Assembly: GCA_002205965.3 (NCBI GenBank) | Contig: NADL03000707.1 | Location: 108,894-172,893 of the forward strand | Source of the DNA: Kappaphycus alvarezii | Taxonomy: Eukaryota > Rhodophyta > Florideophyceae > Gigartinales > Solieriaceae | Reading direction: 5' to 3' | DNA: 64,000 nt | Shown: in pieces, positions 33,640 to 45,239 of the stretch | Layout of the letters: each line of letters opens with the position of its first letter | Numbering within the stretch: position 1 is the stretch's first letter | The notes under the pieces: model-generated | Database searches by the model: none | The model's input: only the letters and a program-made list of their open reading frames with translations | What the model was told of the DNA's origin: nothing | Position numbers and translations under genes: made by a program

Positions 33640-34655
33640 CCGCATTTTTAGAGGGAGTCTACAAGAGAATCAGTTAAGTAGGGGTTCTTTGGTAGTCTAC
33701 ATGAGTAATTCAAGGGTTTATCTGGAAATAGTGATCCTGATATGAAGGGAACAACCAGTAGAGCATATCCATATCCCTGTGGTGCTGCTGTTTGGGTGGT
33801 GTCCTGGATTTCCATTATGTTTGTGTGGTATTTTCACCACTGAAAGTCGGTGGGCACGGGTAAATAGACTATCAGTTTGAGAATGCTTTTCTCCCAACCA
33901 GCATGGAGACATGCTTTAATTGCAGCAGAGTTTACATGGGATTATCTGGTGCATTATATGCTAGAGACTACAGCAGCGAAGTTGAAGTAGTAAAGCTGAG
34001 AGGCACCACAGACCTTCCACTACGCTACACGACCAACAGCACGGTACAGTTCTGTGCAAAGGTGCAGCTACCTCTTTGTATTCTCTTCAACTTTTCGGCA
34101 CTACTGCAGTCTCCCTGGAGTAGGTGTCTCGAAGCTTTCCAGACATCTGTGTTCAAAGTATGTCGCTTGGAATCTCGTAAAGTTTAGAAATTCATCGTCA
34201 TTGAAAGCCCTACCCACATATTTTGGGTTGCGGACTATTTGATAGCTATTTACGTTCCGTCAAACTCTTGTCTGTCAGGTGCTTCGAATCTGCAACACCC
34301 GTTGAGCTTGAAGAACTGGCGGACCTATCACTGGTCCTGAATAAGAGGAAAATGCATAAGGTCAACGATGAATACCGTTGCTGTGTTTCAAAACTCTCAT
34401 TTACTGCCCTCGATGTTGGTCTAATTGTCCACTATTTTCACACCTCAGATATGGGTCTATTGACAAAACTATATGAGTTTTACTTAAAACGACATATGTG
34501 CTGCTTACATCATCCATGACATTTCCATCTCAATCACGCATCCTGACTTTCAATTTATCACTTTGCACACCTATCTAGTTCCAGTCCGCATCAAAAGTAT
34601 AACTGGTTGGAGATGTGTAATGGGTCTTATTAATAACAGCACTGACCGAACATGA
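33640..34655. other. Interval with unrecognised small ORFs
   Basis: 33903-34187 (94 codons) and 34223-34519 (98 codons) on plus are open but match nothing I know. The second (LEELADLSLVLNKRKMHKV) looks moderately protein-like. A copia 3' LTR might be expected just after 33637, but I find no TG...CA pair to support one. Confidence 0.3.
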
Positions 34656-34667
34656 CATTCGACAAAG

Positions 34668-34709
34668 GGGAAAAGGTTTGGGTGTTTTACTGTTGGAAGA
34701 TATATCCGG
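34668..34709 (-). mobile_element. Tail-only family A insertion d (42 bp)
   Basis: Only 42 bp of the family A 3' end (gggaaaaggtttgggtg... to tatatccgg) lie between exact 9-bp duplications tcgacaaag at 34659-34667 and 34710-34718. It is the shortest in the window and lies in otherwise unique DNA, so it is not an artefact of nested family A copies. Confidence 0.8.
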
Positions 34710-34718
34710 TCGACAAAG

Positions 34719-36635
34719 TGCCGATGCAAAAGAGTGCTACTTTTCGGATGATTGAAATCTTTACAAATCTTTCACAATTTCATAAAGGGTTTCAGTTCGT
34801 ATCACTGCGCTCGTCTTCTACCTTACAATGTTTTGATGACCTGATTCTTTACTGTAGATGTTAGAAAATGGTAGGGGTCATGGCGCACGAAAACAAGTCT
34901 AATCACTATTTGTACCAAATCCCACCGTAGGAGACAATATAAGAGTCCCTTGCAATGCTACTTCACCTGTCAATTCTCGCCATGTCACAAGTAGCTTCGC
35001 ATCAGCAATGCTTGCTTCGTTCCTCAGAATGCAGGACATGACTGATATGGATATTTGTACGAAATTATGAACAAATGATTTCATAAAAATCGAATTGCGG
35101 TTTCGGAACGATATCCTCGAGAATTTTCCATTCGTTTGTGCTGACGTAGAGGTGAAAGCCCTTGTTGTGGTGGGTATATCTTTTAGTAGTTAAACTCCCC
35201 AAACTCCCCCTTGTTGTGGCCTCTGCATGAAAGATAACTCTGCCAACACTCATGAATACATGCATGGCTCGAAAGCTGGATATAAATGTTCATTGAACAG
35301 CGAAAGACTATAAAATCAGCAGATCCTGTCGTGCTCTGCGGTAGAACCGAAAGATGTAAAGGGATTGGATGCAACTGACGCCACCATCAAAGCAAATTTG
35401 TACATCGGGAACTTCGTTCAAAATGCGTCAAGGCTCAAGATGTGACACAAAGACCGTATCGGCTGTCCACTCAAAGCGCCAGAACATAACTTTTTTCTTC
35501 GACATATGCAAGGGTCAAACTACCAAATGCACACAACCGATAAAATTTGCATTCGGGTTTCGTTTTGACGCCCAGTTTTAGCCAAAATCAGCACAGATTA
35601 GCACAAGATTTTGAAAATACAACCTTTGCGGCTGATGAGGTCGGAAAACCCTTCAGTTCCGCACCGAGCCATATGCACCACTCCGCCACACTCACTGCAA
35701 CCCAGTATCATCGATGTGACTCTCACAACCCTGTATAACCTGTTCTGCTTTTCAACAAAGCAAGCAGGAGCTGTCGTTGATACGAATTGTCACCATTCTG
35801 CCTTGGTTTCATTCTCGACGGTCTCACTCTCAAAATCATACTGTTTGCCGAGTCGATTCCTACGCTTGCCAAGGCATCGATGGCTTGCAAGTGATGGAGG
35901 AATGCTTTCGACTTTTCCTTACTCGAAGCGACATTGATGCTGCAGCTGTTAGCGGAAGGAAGGGCACGGGTAGAGTGATGGGAGGAAATAAGCGGAAAGG
36001 GGAGCTAAGGATTCGGCGCACCGCGTTGTAGCCAGTTAAGAGGCAGTTGAGGAAGCTCATGAGGGCTCGAGCGGGATGTAGAGGCTGTAGTGCAGGTAAG
36101 TATTGTTGTAATGGAGTGTATATTTGGTGGTTGTTTGATGGCTCGGAGACGGTGAAGATGGAAGGGTCGCGTTTGGGTAGGTGAAAAGTTGAGGCTTTTG
36201 TATTTCTTTCACGGGAAGGTGACGACTTCAGAATTGATACGGGTGTTTTTATGCATGGTCATAAACTGAACGATGTTGAGATCCGCGAAATGAGATACAC
36301 GCATACATAACGCTACTTGCGATAAGGTTTGCGAATCCTCTGATATTTTACCTTTGTTTCCTTCAAGGTCTTGCAGATGAACTGTTTCAGGCGGGAAAGC
36401 AGAGGAACGCGGTACAAAAAATGCCCGAGGGATTAAGATATTGTATGGAGGCGCGGAATTTCGCAGGGCTTATAGGTTCAAATTGCGTTGGCCCCAACCC
36501 ATTTGCCGCCATGAAGTTTATGCATAGGGCGCACTGCCGCCACGTGTACAGTACGACTACTTTCCTCACCGGATCAGACTTTTCACGTGACATGAGGCCG
36601 GGACTGAGAATATTTTGTGCTGTACAGTACAGTAC
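34719..36635. other. No gene recognised
   Basis: Only short overlapping ORFs (35369-35937 and 35777-36031 on plus are the longest). A short stretch around 35165-35220 repeats the words ccttgttgtgg and aactcccc locally. Nothing else seen. Confidence 0.4.
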
Positions 36636-36835
36636 TCCCCCTTCGGGATTGATATCTATGGCGCCTTGGGCGACGACGGCAAGGGTTTTTTCCGCCGCCT
36701 TGCTTCCTTCGCTGCTTCCCGTCGCGGTTCCTCCTCTCAACAGGAGCTCGGCGACTTCGTTACCCGTTTTGCATTTAGTCTCCAAATAATGCAGGCGCGA
36801 CAGGTTTCTACCTGCAGCCCGCATCCGTGGCTAAT
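36636..36835 (+). mobile_element. Non-LTR retroelement family C, fragment C3 (last ~60 codons)
   Basis: The plus frame 36640-36800 reads FGIDIYGALGDDGKGFFRRL then ASFAASRRGSSSQQEL and LQIMQARQ, collinear with the end of C2 (VGVDIYGALGGEGQRFFRRL) and C1. Only the extreme C-terminus is present: a strongly 5'-truncated copy. The left junction is near ctgtacagtacagtac at 36617. Confidence 0.75.
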
Positions 36836-36969
36836 TTATGAATACCCTCCGCACGCTTCTGTGCGACATTGTACAATCAGTAAAGATTTACCACCACAGT
36901 GCTGTACATTAATGCCGAACCGAGAATTGAAACGAAAATTTCTTGTGTGGCATAAGTTGCACTGCTAAC

Positions 36970-37690
36970 TGAAACGACATCGCTGAAAAACGCTGCAGAA
37001 TAAATAAGTTTCATTTTAACTATTCAATTGATGATGTCTGTGATTGCGGTTGTAATCTGGAAGAATCGTACAACAAAAACATTTGGGACATGTTGGACGG
37101 TATCGAGTAAATTATAATTGGTTACACCTAGAGATGTTCCACATCTCTTCATGTGATCCACTTTTCCGATGCACGAATCAAGTGCCAATGCAAAGCGCGT
37201 GCAAGCCGAGAATGCCACTGCGCATTGTTACCTAGCCGAAGTGTTGCCGCTGTTTCAAAAAGGAAGAGTTATGGCTGCCATATGCCGTACTTTGTCTTAA
37301 GGGGATCTATTGTCGAGTTTACTGGCAGTACCGAGCTGCATCATGATTTGGATGCACTTTCATGGCACGAAAATGCGTCCTCCCTAATGAAGGAGTTGGC
37401 AACATCGGTCGCTAGTCAAGCCGTGGACCACTACTCAAGGGTGAGGGCCTTCTTACCCCCAGTTCATAGGAATTCCAATCTTAGCACCAGTCGCAGTAAA
37501 CCAGCCTGTGAAGGACTGCGTCCTGGAAAGATACATAGTTGCTGATGCATCGATCAATGTGCTCTGCATCTGGAACACATCCTCAACAGAAGGAATGTCA
37601 TGACACATCCTAAAGTTGAATAACTAAAGTTATCTTTTGAACAACAGTTTTTCGAGCGGAGAACATTCTTCAGGGTCAGGCAGCAGTTTC
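36970..37690. other. No clear gene
   Basis: ORF 37153-37545 (130 codons, plus) is open and lies just upstream of C2, so it may derive from that element's RT region, but I see no RT motif in it. Confidence 0.3.
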
Positions 37691-37699
37691 CCTCAGGAC

Positions 37700-38985
37700 C
37701 ATTGAATGGAAGGACAGTTTCTAACAGTCTCAGTGTCGCAGGCATACGCATACAATATTGTTGCCCCTTTCGTCAATTTCGCTATGTATGGACTGTATCT
37801 TCCAATCTCTCCGAGCTTTGGACGATGCGCAAGTGGCTTTCCACCTTCAACAATTATTCGCGATCGTTTCTAAAGTCATACACTTGATACGTACGATTCC
37901 TCCCATTCAATCTGTGGAACTCGCCACCAGCTTTGATCAAAAGCAGAGGGAAGCGTTCAACCAATTTCAATTGCCTGCCCAGATCGCCTCAAGGCACCTC
38001 TTCGCTTGTCCATAGGCGGTCTCCGTGTCCTGCAAACATCGGACGATATCGACGTGGCTTACGAGGCAGCTATACTCTATTCTTTCCATATTCTCTCCAA
38101 CATGCTGACCCTTTCCCACGGCCGCCATTTGGAAGACGCCCCCAAATCTTTCATCTCGTTCTTATCTTCCCGCCATCGGCAACTGTTGTCGTCGCTACAG
38201 GATAGATCGAATGTATCATCCAAGAGTACAACACCAAAACTTATCTCCTCGCTAATGGGTACTTCCCTTTTCGAGCGTTGTTCTTCGCCCTTCCCCAGTG
38301 AAAGACTTCAATCTGCGATCACACCTGAACTCATGCTTAATCTGAGCCGGACAGCTTAATCTCGCCTGCAGCAGCAGCCGACCAAGCATGGCACCTCTCC
38401 ATAGGCATGTTCTCCTCCTCTTCCGCTTCCCTTCGCTCCCTCACCCCAACGGCGATACGTAAATAGCTTCCCCTGCATGGAAAGTCACCCTGTCTATCTG
38501 TCTCGGTATCGCGCTATTCCCTAGATCAACTCGTTGCGCAGTCTGCTCCTGGCGCTCTCTCCACGTCGCGCCCGTCTTGGAGTCCCGTACATTACGATTG
38601 GAAATCTACTATCCGGGTGCCTACGGTTTTCATGCAAGTGATACTGTCGTGGACGTTACAATTGCTCATCCTATTGCTCGCGGCCACTTCTCTCAAAGTA
38701 CAGGTACCACAGGCTCTACAGGAACTCTCGCAGAGCACGAGAAAAATCTTCAGTATGGTAATTACTGCCACCAACACAAAATGTTCCTGTCCTCCGTTGG
38801 GGTTGACATCTATGGCGCCTTGGGCGGTGAGGGCCAGAGGTTCTTCCGACGCCTCGCTTCCTTCCTTGCTTCCCGTCGTGGTTCCTCCCCTCAGCAGGGA
38901 CTTTGTGAGTTCGCTTCCCGCTTCGCGTCCAGCCTCCAAGTGATCCAGGCGCGGCAAGCAGCCACCGGCCGCCTGCCATCGTAGT
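37700..38985 (+). mobile_element. Non-LTR retroelement family C, copy C2 (3' half)
   Basis: Plus-strand frames give the RT thumb region (FQSLRALDDAQVAFHLQQLF, 37790 on; HLIRTIPP), then RLSIGGLRVLQTSDDIDVAY (about 38005-38065; compare the usual LP--GGLGLRSA--) and a long helical linker. At 38577-38984 comes the endonuclease-like segment (SDTVVDVTIAHPIAR) and terminal block (HEKNLQYGNYCHQHKMFLSS, VGVDIYGALGGEGQRFFRRL). At least two frameshifts. The finger between them (38400-38570) is too decayed to read. It is the best family C copy here. Confidence 0.72.
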
Positions 38986-38989
38986 TGGC

Positions 38990-39590
38990 CTCTTAATACT
39001 TTCTGCACTCTCTCGAGCTCGTAAATATTTACCATCAATTATTTCTGCCTCAGTTATGGATTTAGCAGTTTCCGGCAAACCGGCATGCGACTTTCACCCT
39101 TTTAAAATCTGCTGTATATTGTCATTGAAATTTTCAATGGCATTCGAAATGGTTCGTCCTCCTGCTCGGCAATGCGTAGAAAAACATCCTGAATTGAAGA
39201 CTGCCATTCAGCTGGGAAGTAGCCGAGCATGGATTGGAAACAGGACTGAGAAAGATTTCCTTACTGAAACTGCCTGCTTCAACAATGCAGACTGCTACCG
39301 TGACTTGGTTCGCAAGGTTTCATTCATTCATTTATTGTTCAAGCATCAAGTTGAACCTCTAATTCCAACACGACAACTCGTATTTCATGCAGTAGGGAGA
39401 ACCTGTTGGAAACATTGTCGTTTAGACTAAAGAGAAGGACAGACCCCAAGCATCGGTATCCAATGTTATTTTCAACATTCACTTTACAGCGCCGACGACG
39501 AGTCAGTAACGCACTGTAGAGTTGCTGCGTTGGTGGCTACAGTCTCGAATTCCAGTCTCCTAATTGAGAAAATTTTGGATCAGCTGTAAG
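38990..39590. other. No clear gene
   Basis: The plus ORF 39056-39430 (124 codons) is open but unrecognised; the rest is non-coding. Confidence 0.3.
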
Positions 39591-39593
39591 CAT

Positions 39594-39855
39594 ATTTGGT
39601 TTATCTCTACTGTTGGAGGTGGGCACCTGGATACATGTGCGGTGCTAAATGGCAGGATAAGCAACGTGGTCGTGGTGCAATAGAGTCGTATGGAAGAGTT
39701 CGGAGGATATTTATGCCAAGGCAGGCTGCAGCAGCCGTCATGTCCAAAAAGGCCTGCTTGATGGCATGTCTTAAGGTAGCCTTTCAGGGGACGCAGCTCC
39801 TTCCCTATTACTTCGTCCAAAATTCCCTTTTAAAGTCAATTGTGGTTGTCTGAAG
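39594..39855 (+). mobile_element. Non-LTR retroelement family A, fragment A6 (C-terminus)
   Basis: On plus, the end of family A ORF2: AIESYGRVRRIFMPRQAAAA, VMSKKACLMACLKVAF (39690-39785), as in A3b ALETYGKIQGVLMQRHAAAA, VMSNAVCLMAGLKVAF. The first part of the 3' tail follows (ttccctattacttcgtcc... to attgtggttgtctg). The last ~70 bp of tail present in other copies are missing. Confidence 0.75.
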
Positions 39856-39859
39856 TGCT

Positions 39860-40863
39860 TCGTGATGGAGTCGAATATATACATCGAGTCCTTGTCCCAA
39901 CCGGCTTTAACGGTGCAAAATACTTCGCAGGTTACAGTACGGTCGTCGGGTAAACTTAGTAACAACAACTTACAACAGAAATATCACAGGGGGCCACAGT
40001 TGTGAGTGTAACGGCTAAGGTATCACGTAGCTAGGCTGTATCGTTTCCTGTTTTCATTTTTTGGGTTTGCGGGGGAAACAGGGGTACGTATACTGTGAAA
40101 GTTAGGTGGCCTAGGAACCGCGGAAGTCTTTGAGTTTAATTAGTAGGCATGTTTTCAAATTCGACAAATACGTCCCGGGAACACTTGTGCAGTTAAATGG
40201 TGTTTCTGCTACCTCATTATGCCCTAAACTCATCCGCAACCCGTACAATCTCCTCAAAGTGGAAATACGAAAATGGGAATGTTGTGTCATCCATGCTTTC
40301 TAACCGATTTCATCGCTGTAACTTACGCGGTTATTCTCACAACCCCTTCCTCTATTCCCCAACTAAATTTGACATTTTTCCCGCGCGACCGGCTTCAAAC
40401 AGTCTACCATATGCAGGGTTAAAACCTTCCACGCCCGGTTAACGTGGATGTTTGCCGTTTTTGTTTTGTTTATATTCCATATGTAATCATTTAGTCTACC
40501 ATGTCCTTGCATAATTCCCACAGTCCTGTCAACACGTTGCGAATAATACGCAGTTGGAATTTCCAACTACGCAATCATGCAACGGTGTTCCAGCACATTA
40601 ATTTTCTCAAAGTCACCACTTTCCACTGTTGTCGCGACATCTTCGGGTCATTACTCCACCACTGCATTCCCAAATAGCCGAGACAGACAATCGCACGATC
40701 CGCAAATATATCGCGGAGTCCAGCTTGAAAAAGCACTCCTCCTATATCACGAAACACTCGCATTTACTCTGATACAACCAATGCACTGATTTCGTTAATT
40801 GCCAGGGGATCTTCAAGAAGCTTTGCAAATCCCAGCCGCATCATCCGGAATACAGTCATTCGC
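39860..40863. other. No clear gene
   Basis: ORFs 40197-40442 and 40577-40789 (plus) and 40575-40763 (minus) are short and overlapping. Nothing recognised. Confidence 0.3.
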
Positions 40864-41549
40864 ATGCAGTACGCTCAGTTAAGCCGCTCTGTTTTCAAGT
40901 TGACGAAGTCATTCTTCTTTCTGGATTCGAAAGGAAATGTGCGCAGTGCCAGCTTGAAGTCTTTGAGCAACGCAAAAGTCGAGTTGGAGCGGAGGAACAG
41001 CAGACTGCATGAAGCGACGATGCGCTATGATAACGATTACAAAAAGCTTGAAAAGTTGAAGTCTGTTGCAGAAAAGAATGGTCCGCAATGCGATTCAGTG
41101 GTGCTCCTACACTTTGTTTTCGGTGAGAAGATTGCAAGGTTCTTGCAGAAAGTTAAGTCGCGAAGGGAGATGGAGACGATTCTGGGGGAGCTCAATGAAC
41201 AATTGGGTAGTTCTCGCCCCGGTGCTCGAGGGACATAATTTGGAGGATTGCATATCTGGAAGAATATGCTCTCAGATATATCGAATGTCTTGAAGGTCTA
41301 AATTCTGATTCTGTTCACCGAAATTCCTGTTTAGCAGCATGCACAAAGTACATGGAAATCAAAGTGAGCGAGGACAAAGATATGGTTTCTGAGTTGAAGC
41401 AACACGTAGAAGATCAGGAAATTTTATTGCAAGGTATTATTGTGAGGCGAAGGGAAGAGGAGAGCAAGCTTTCAAGGGTTCAACGGAGAATTATTTTAAT
41501 CAAGGAGTGGTTTCAAGAAAATATTTCGGGAAGGGGACGTCGAGCATGA
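40864..41549 (+). CDS. Coiled-coil protein ORF with one frameshift
   Basis: The first frame 40864-41238 (124 codons) encodes a charged helical protein (ASLKSLSNAKVELERRNSRL, ARFLQKVKSRREMETILGEL). After the stop, the next frame, open from about 41215 to 41549, continues in the same style (YLEEYALRYIECLEGLNSDS, VSELKQHVEDQEILLQGIIV, RRREEESKLSRVQRRIILIK). Together they would be about 225 residues, mostly amphipathic helix. The style is unlike the retroelements nearby, so it may be a host gene with a frameshift or a short intron near 41215-41260, or a pseudogene. I do not recognise the family. Confidence 0.4.
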
Positions 41550-43110
41550 CTCTTGTGTTACTTTCAATGAAAGAAAGTCCACCTGGAAATCGACTAGAAA
41601 GGTTTTAAAGGTCTTGAGAAATAGAGGAAATAGTAAGTGGAAAGGTAAAGGAAATCTCGAAAGGGGCAAACAAACACAATAGAGACCAGGTTTCTTGAGA
41701 TTAGCAGAGAAAAAATATTTATTGAAGTGCTCCAAAATAATTTAGAGAAGATAAACTGGAAAAAGGGGGGGGATGTTTGGGTGTGGTTTTTATTAAATGC
41801 TTGGGTAAATGGGGTGGTACCATACGCGAAATGTTTGAGTTGGTTTACTGCGAGTGGAACATAGGGTGGTATGCTTATTACCAGGTGCGGTATGGTGGCA
41901 GCGGAGAAAAAAAATCGGAAAAGCAATTTCAGAAAGACTATAGAAGGGAGGCAGGAATTAAAGTCTTTGAAAAAACTCTACAACTAATACACTATTTAAA
42001 TTGAATAGAAATTAAAATTTCGACCGGCTAAATCGACGTTTTTAGCCGCGACATAATATTTGAAGATGTTCCAGTTGCCAAGCATTCTTTTATCAACATC
42101 AGTCATTGAGAATCAATAAAATGCAAAAAAGTCGTTATCGTTATCAAACGAAGAAAGAAACAATACCTCCCTCTAAAAGGGTAAGCGTCTTTGCTTGTGT
42201 TAAAAAACGTTCAAGCTTTATTGAAGACATTATAGATTCCAGTGAAATCTCTTCGCATATCTACGAGACGCCACATTTGTAGAATCACCAAAAGTAGAAA
42301 GGATGTAATCCATGTCACTTCCTCTAAATATATATTATACCAATTATTCCAAAATTAATAGAAATGCACTGCGAAGTGTATTTAGTGAAAGATGTAAAGA
42401 AAAATAAAAGTTTATATATACCTTTCAAGACTTTTAAAAATTGAGAGCCGTTACGTAAAATGTTTATTGGACTTCAAAATTTGTTGGTTTCTCATTCAAA
42501 AGGCATCTTTGAGTTATTTTATAGAAAATAATACTACTTAAAAAAAAAGCAAAGATACTTTTTTGGAAAAATTAACAAATTCAGAAACCTAAGCTGCACA
42601 GATTATAGTAAAAATGAAAGGAGGAGCAAACGATTTCCTTTTGTAAAACCTTGATAAGTAGAAATCAGTCTTTAATGTTCTACAGTTAGATTACCCGAGT
42701 GACATGGAGGTTTTAAAAAGAATTCCAAATATTAACCTCGAAATTCAATAAAAAGTTAGCTAGTACACTGAATTAAGCGGTACATGGGGAGTTCAAAATA
42801 TTTTAAACAGAATCTGCTATTAATCGCACTTAATTTCAGAAAACAACGAGCTAATTCTCATCGTGCAAGTCCTATTTTCGAAATGTTACTTAACCAGATA
42901 ATAGCAGTTAAGAAGGCATTTAAAGTAATTTTCGGCCAATTATTTTCAATTTATTCCTTCCAGAGTTATCCAATAGACTGAAGACGACGGCGAAAAAATA
43001 AAAGTGGTACTTAAAACCTGTTGAGTAACAAATTATCTTCCAAAAAAATAAAAACGAAAAATGAACTATGCACTAGCCGGACCAAAAGCTCACATCTGTA
43101 ACTTTACAAA
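41550..43110. other. No clear gene
   Basis: AT-rich. 41777-42004 (plus, 75 codons) is open but unrecognised. Nothing else seen. Confidence 0.5.
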
Positions 43111-43114
43111 AGTT

Positions 43115-43885
43115 ACTATGTTGCGGTAAAGGCTTCAGACAAGTGGCTCCACAATTTTGAGAAAGGCTTTCAAGTTCGTACTTCTCGATGCAAACTGGTT
43201 GAAATGAGTCAGAATTCTTCTGCAATTGCAAGTCCGCTTTTTCAGGCCCTCGCTCCGATGGAAGGTGAAATTCATCAGAGTTTAGGAATTACGCAGCAAG
43301 ATTTCAGAAATAGGTTGTGGAAAATTACCCTGCGAAGAGATGGAGCGACGTGCGCCTAAGCTGCAGCGACCTCTCGGACGATGATGAGGTCGTCTGCGGG
43401 CGTGATCGTCGGGCGGCAACTGAGCCTCGAGGCAGTCGGATTTGTGGGGCCGCTTGCAGGCGATACGGTGTCGGAGGTGGCATCGCGATGGGAAGATGGG
43501 AGTGAGACTAGAGCGGCAGCAGCCTCACCCGGTGTGAATTCTGGAGCGGGAGATTTGTCTCGCGGAACCTCGGCCATTTCGAAGGAGTGAGGAGGGGTGG
43601 GGAAGGAAGGCGTGCGTCGTGGCCTGAAAGGTACCTCGGGATTTACTGAAATGGATTTCACTATGGAGCCATGTTTCAGTAGTAATAGTCACAAGATCTC
43701 AGCAAATATCCCCAACCTTTTCAACGTGGCACTTTGCATTACTGAAATCCGCAATTAAACTTAGCGAAAAGTGCGTGCGTAAACCCTCTACTGCATGGGT
43801 TTCTCATTATAATGCCATGAGTCTATAATTGCCTACCAAAGCATATAGTGTGCTCATGACCCTCTATTGACCTGGCCGGCCTACA
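43115..43885 (-). pseudogene. Family E repeat-protein copy E3, decayed and split
   Basis: On minus, 43880-43789 matches repeat unit 1 (HEHTICFGRQL against HEHIMCLERQF; RNP against NEKP) and 43285-43119 matches the next segment (DEFHLPSERGPEKADLQLQK, SFQPVCIEKYELESLSQ, KPLP). Between them about 500 bp of unrelated GC-richer sequence (43290-43785) interrupts the gene. Stops and frameshifts are present. This third dispersed copy shows that family E is multi-copy. Confidence 0.7.
43290..43785. mobile_element. Unidentified insertion splitting E3
   Basis: Defined by comparison with the intact gene. It holds a 101-codon minus ORF (43661-43356: MAEVPRDKSPAPEFTPGEAA in its middle) rich in Pro/Ser/Thr. 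About 6 bp of the target (cacatt) are missing and no duplication flanks it. Its type is unknown. Confidence 0.4.
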
Positions 43886-43944
43886 TCCCATGAAGGAAAG
43901 AAGAAAAGCGGGTAACTAAGCCCTGAAGCTCGGTGGCTGTTAGA

Positions 43945-44036
43945 AGTCATATTCGATATATCCTAAAGTTTTCCGGACAACCACAATCGACCCAAAAAAA
44001 GGTGTGCCGACACACAGTAATGGGCGGAGAACTGTA
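43945..44036 (-). mobile_element. Family A tail fragment e
   Basis: Diverged tail: gaagtcatattcgatatatcc, then tttccggacaaccacaatcg, and ccgacacacagtaatggg match the family A 3' end, but the outermost ggtttgggtgttttac block is decayed. Older than the other tails. No target duplication found. Confidence 0.6.
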
Positions 44037-44209
44037 AATGAACTCCCAGTGTTCCCGATTCACCGATATCTGAACTCAGCACGAACTCTGCGAAGCTTAA
44101 TCATTTTTTGCCATTTTCGGCATCCTACCCGTGCGGCATGTCGTCGGGTGAGGGCGCGGTGACTTCAACCCATCTAGGCCGTTTTCCTTGCCGATATAAG
44201 TACCACGAC

Positions 44210-44257
44210 GGAGGAAAGGTTTGGGTATTTTACTCTTGGAATATACATCCGATCTAT
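44210..44257 (-). mobile_element. Tail-only family A insertion f (48 bp)
   Basis: 48 bp of family A 3' end (ggaggaaaggtttgggtat... to gatctat) are flanked by 7-bp duplications ccacgac at 44203-44209 and 44258-44264. Same length class as a and d. Confidence 0.78.
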
Positions 44258-44264
44258 CCACGAC

Positions 44265-45235
44265 CGCTGCGTTCTCGCTGCCCCGATCTCGTCGATACCG
44301 TTGGCGTCAGTACCGCCACCTCTCGCCCCCGGAGCATATTGGACGACCTAGGAATGGCGCACAAGGAGGGCGTTGCTTTTCGAACTGCGCTGTAAAGCCC
44401 CGCTGCATGGTTTCACAAAGGTCACCATCCGCATTATAGCATGTCTCCGGCGCATGCTTCTGTAAGGTTCTTAACCAAGGGCAAAGGGGGCTGTTTTTCT
44501 GGCCGTGGTTGCCTTGCTCTGCAGGGTATTTTCGGTGGAATTTGTCTGGTCCTTGTCTACGTTGTTTGACTTGTCCTCCCCATTCGCTCCAAGCCCCAAA
44601 ACCTGCAGGCCTGCGATCAGCCCTCCGTGCGTACAAAAACCATCATGCACATTACCAATCGTTGAGGAGCCGTCCTTATCTTCTGCAGAAGCGTCCGCTA
44701 TCGTATTCAACCTGAAGGCGTCTCTCGGCAGGCGTCAACTGGGCTCGCGGAAGAGATTATTACGAACACGGAGGTAGCCACTGGGTTGCCCCTACGGTGT
44801 TCAAACTTCATTTTTCTGGAAAGATAGTGGATGGGCAGGCAGTAGTGGTAGATGGCAGCTCCTTTCTTTTGCATGGAAATTCTTGTTGAAAAAGTCTACT
44901 AAGCTCGGGAGCTCATCCCACATACGTCTTTCGGTAAAAAATCCCATTTCCCCCTATCTCCTCTAAAAACGTTGCGTTAGCGAGAAGGGGTTGCCTTACG
45001 ATTGCTCCTCATAAACTGCGACATGGACCGTCTAGGCCATTTTCTTTTGCAGTAGAGAATTAGTTCAAAATGTACTGACAGAAATCATGTCGAGAGGGTG
45101 TAAATGGGGAAAACGAGGTTTTCTTTTTTAAGATGTTTGGATTGGCTGGAACCTATTTAGTGTTGTAAATCTGAATGTCATATTAAATACATATACCGAT
45201 GGCCGAAGCAATGTACAAATCACTGCTTTCGAATG
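44265..45235. other. No clear gene
   Basis: Overlapping ORFs on both strands at 44307-44777. None has a recognisable motif. Confidence 0.35.
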
Positions 45236-45239
45236 CTAG

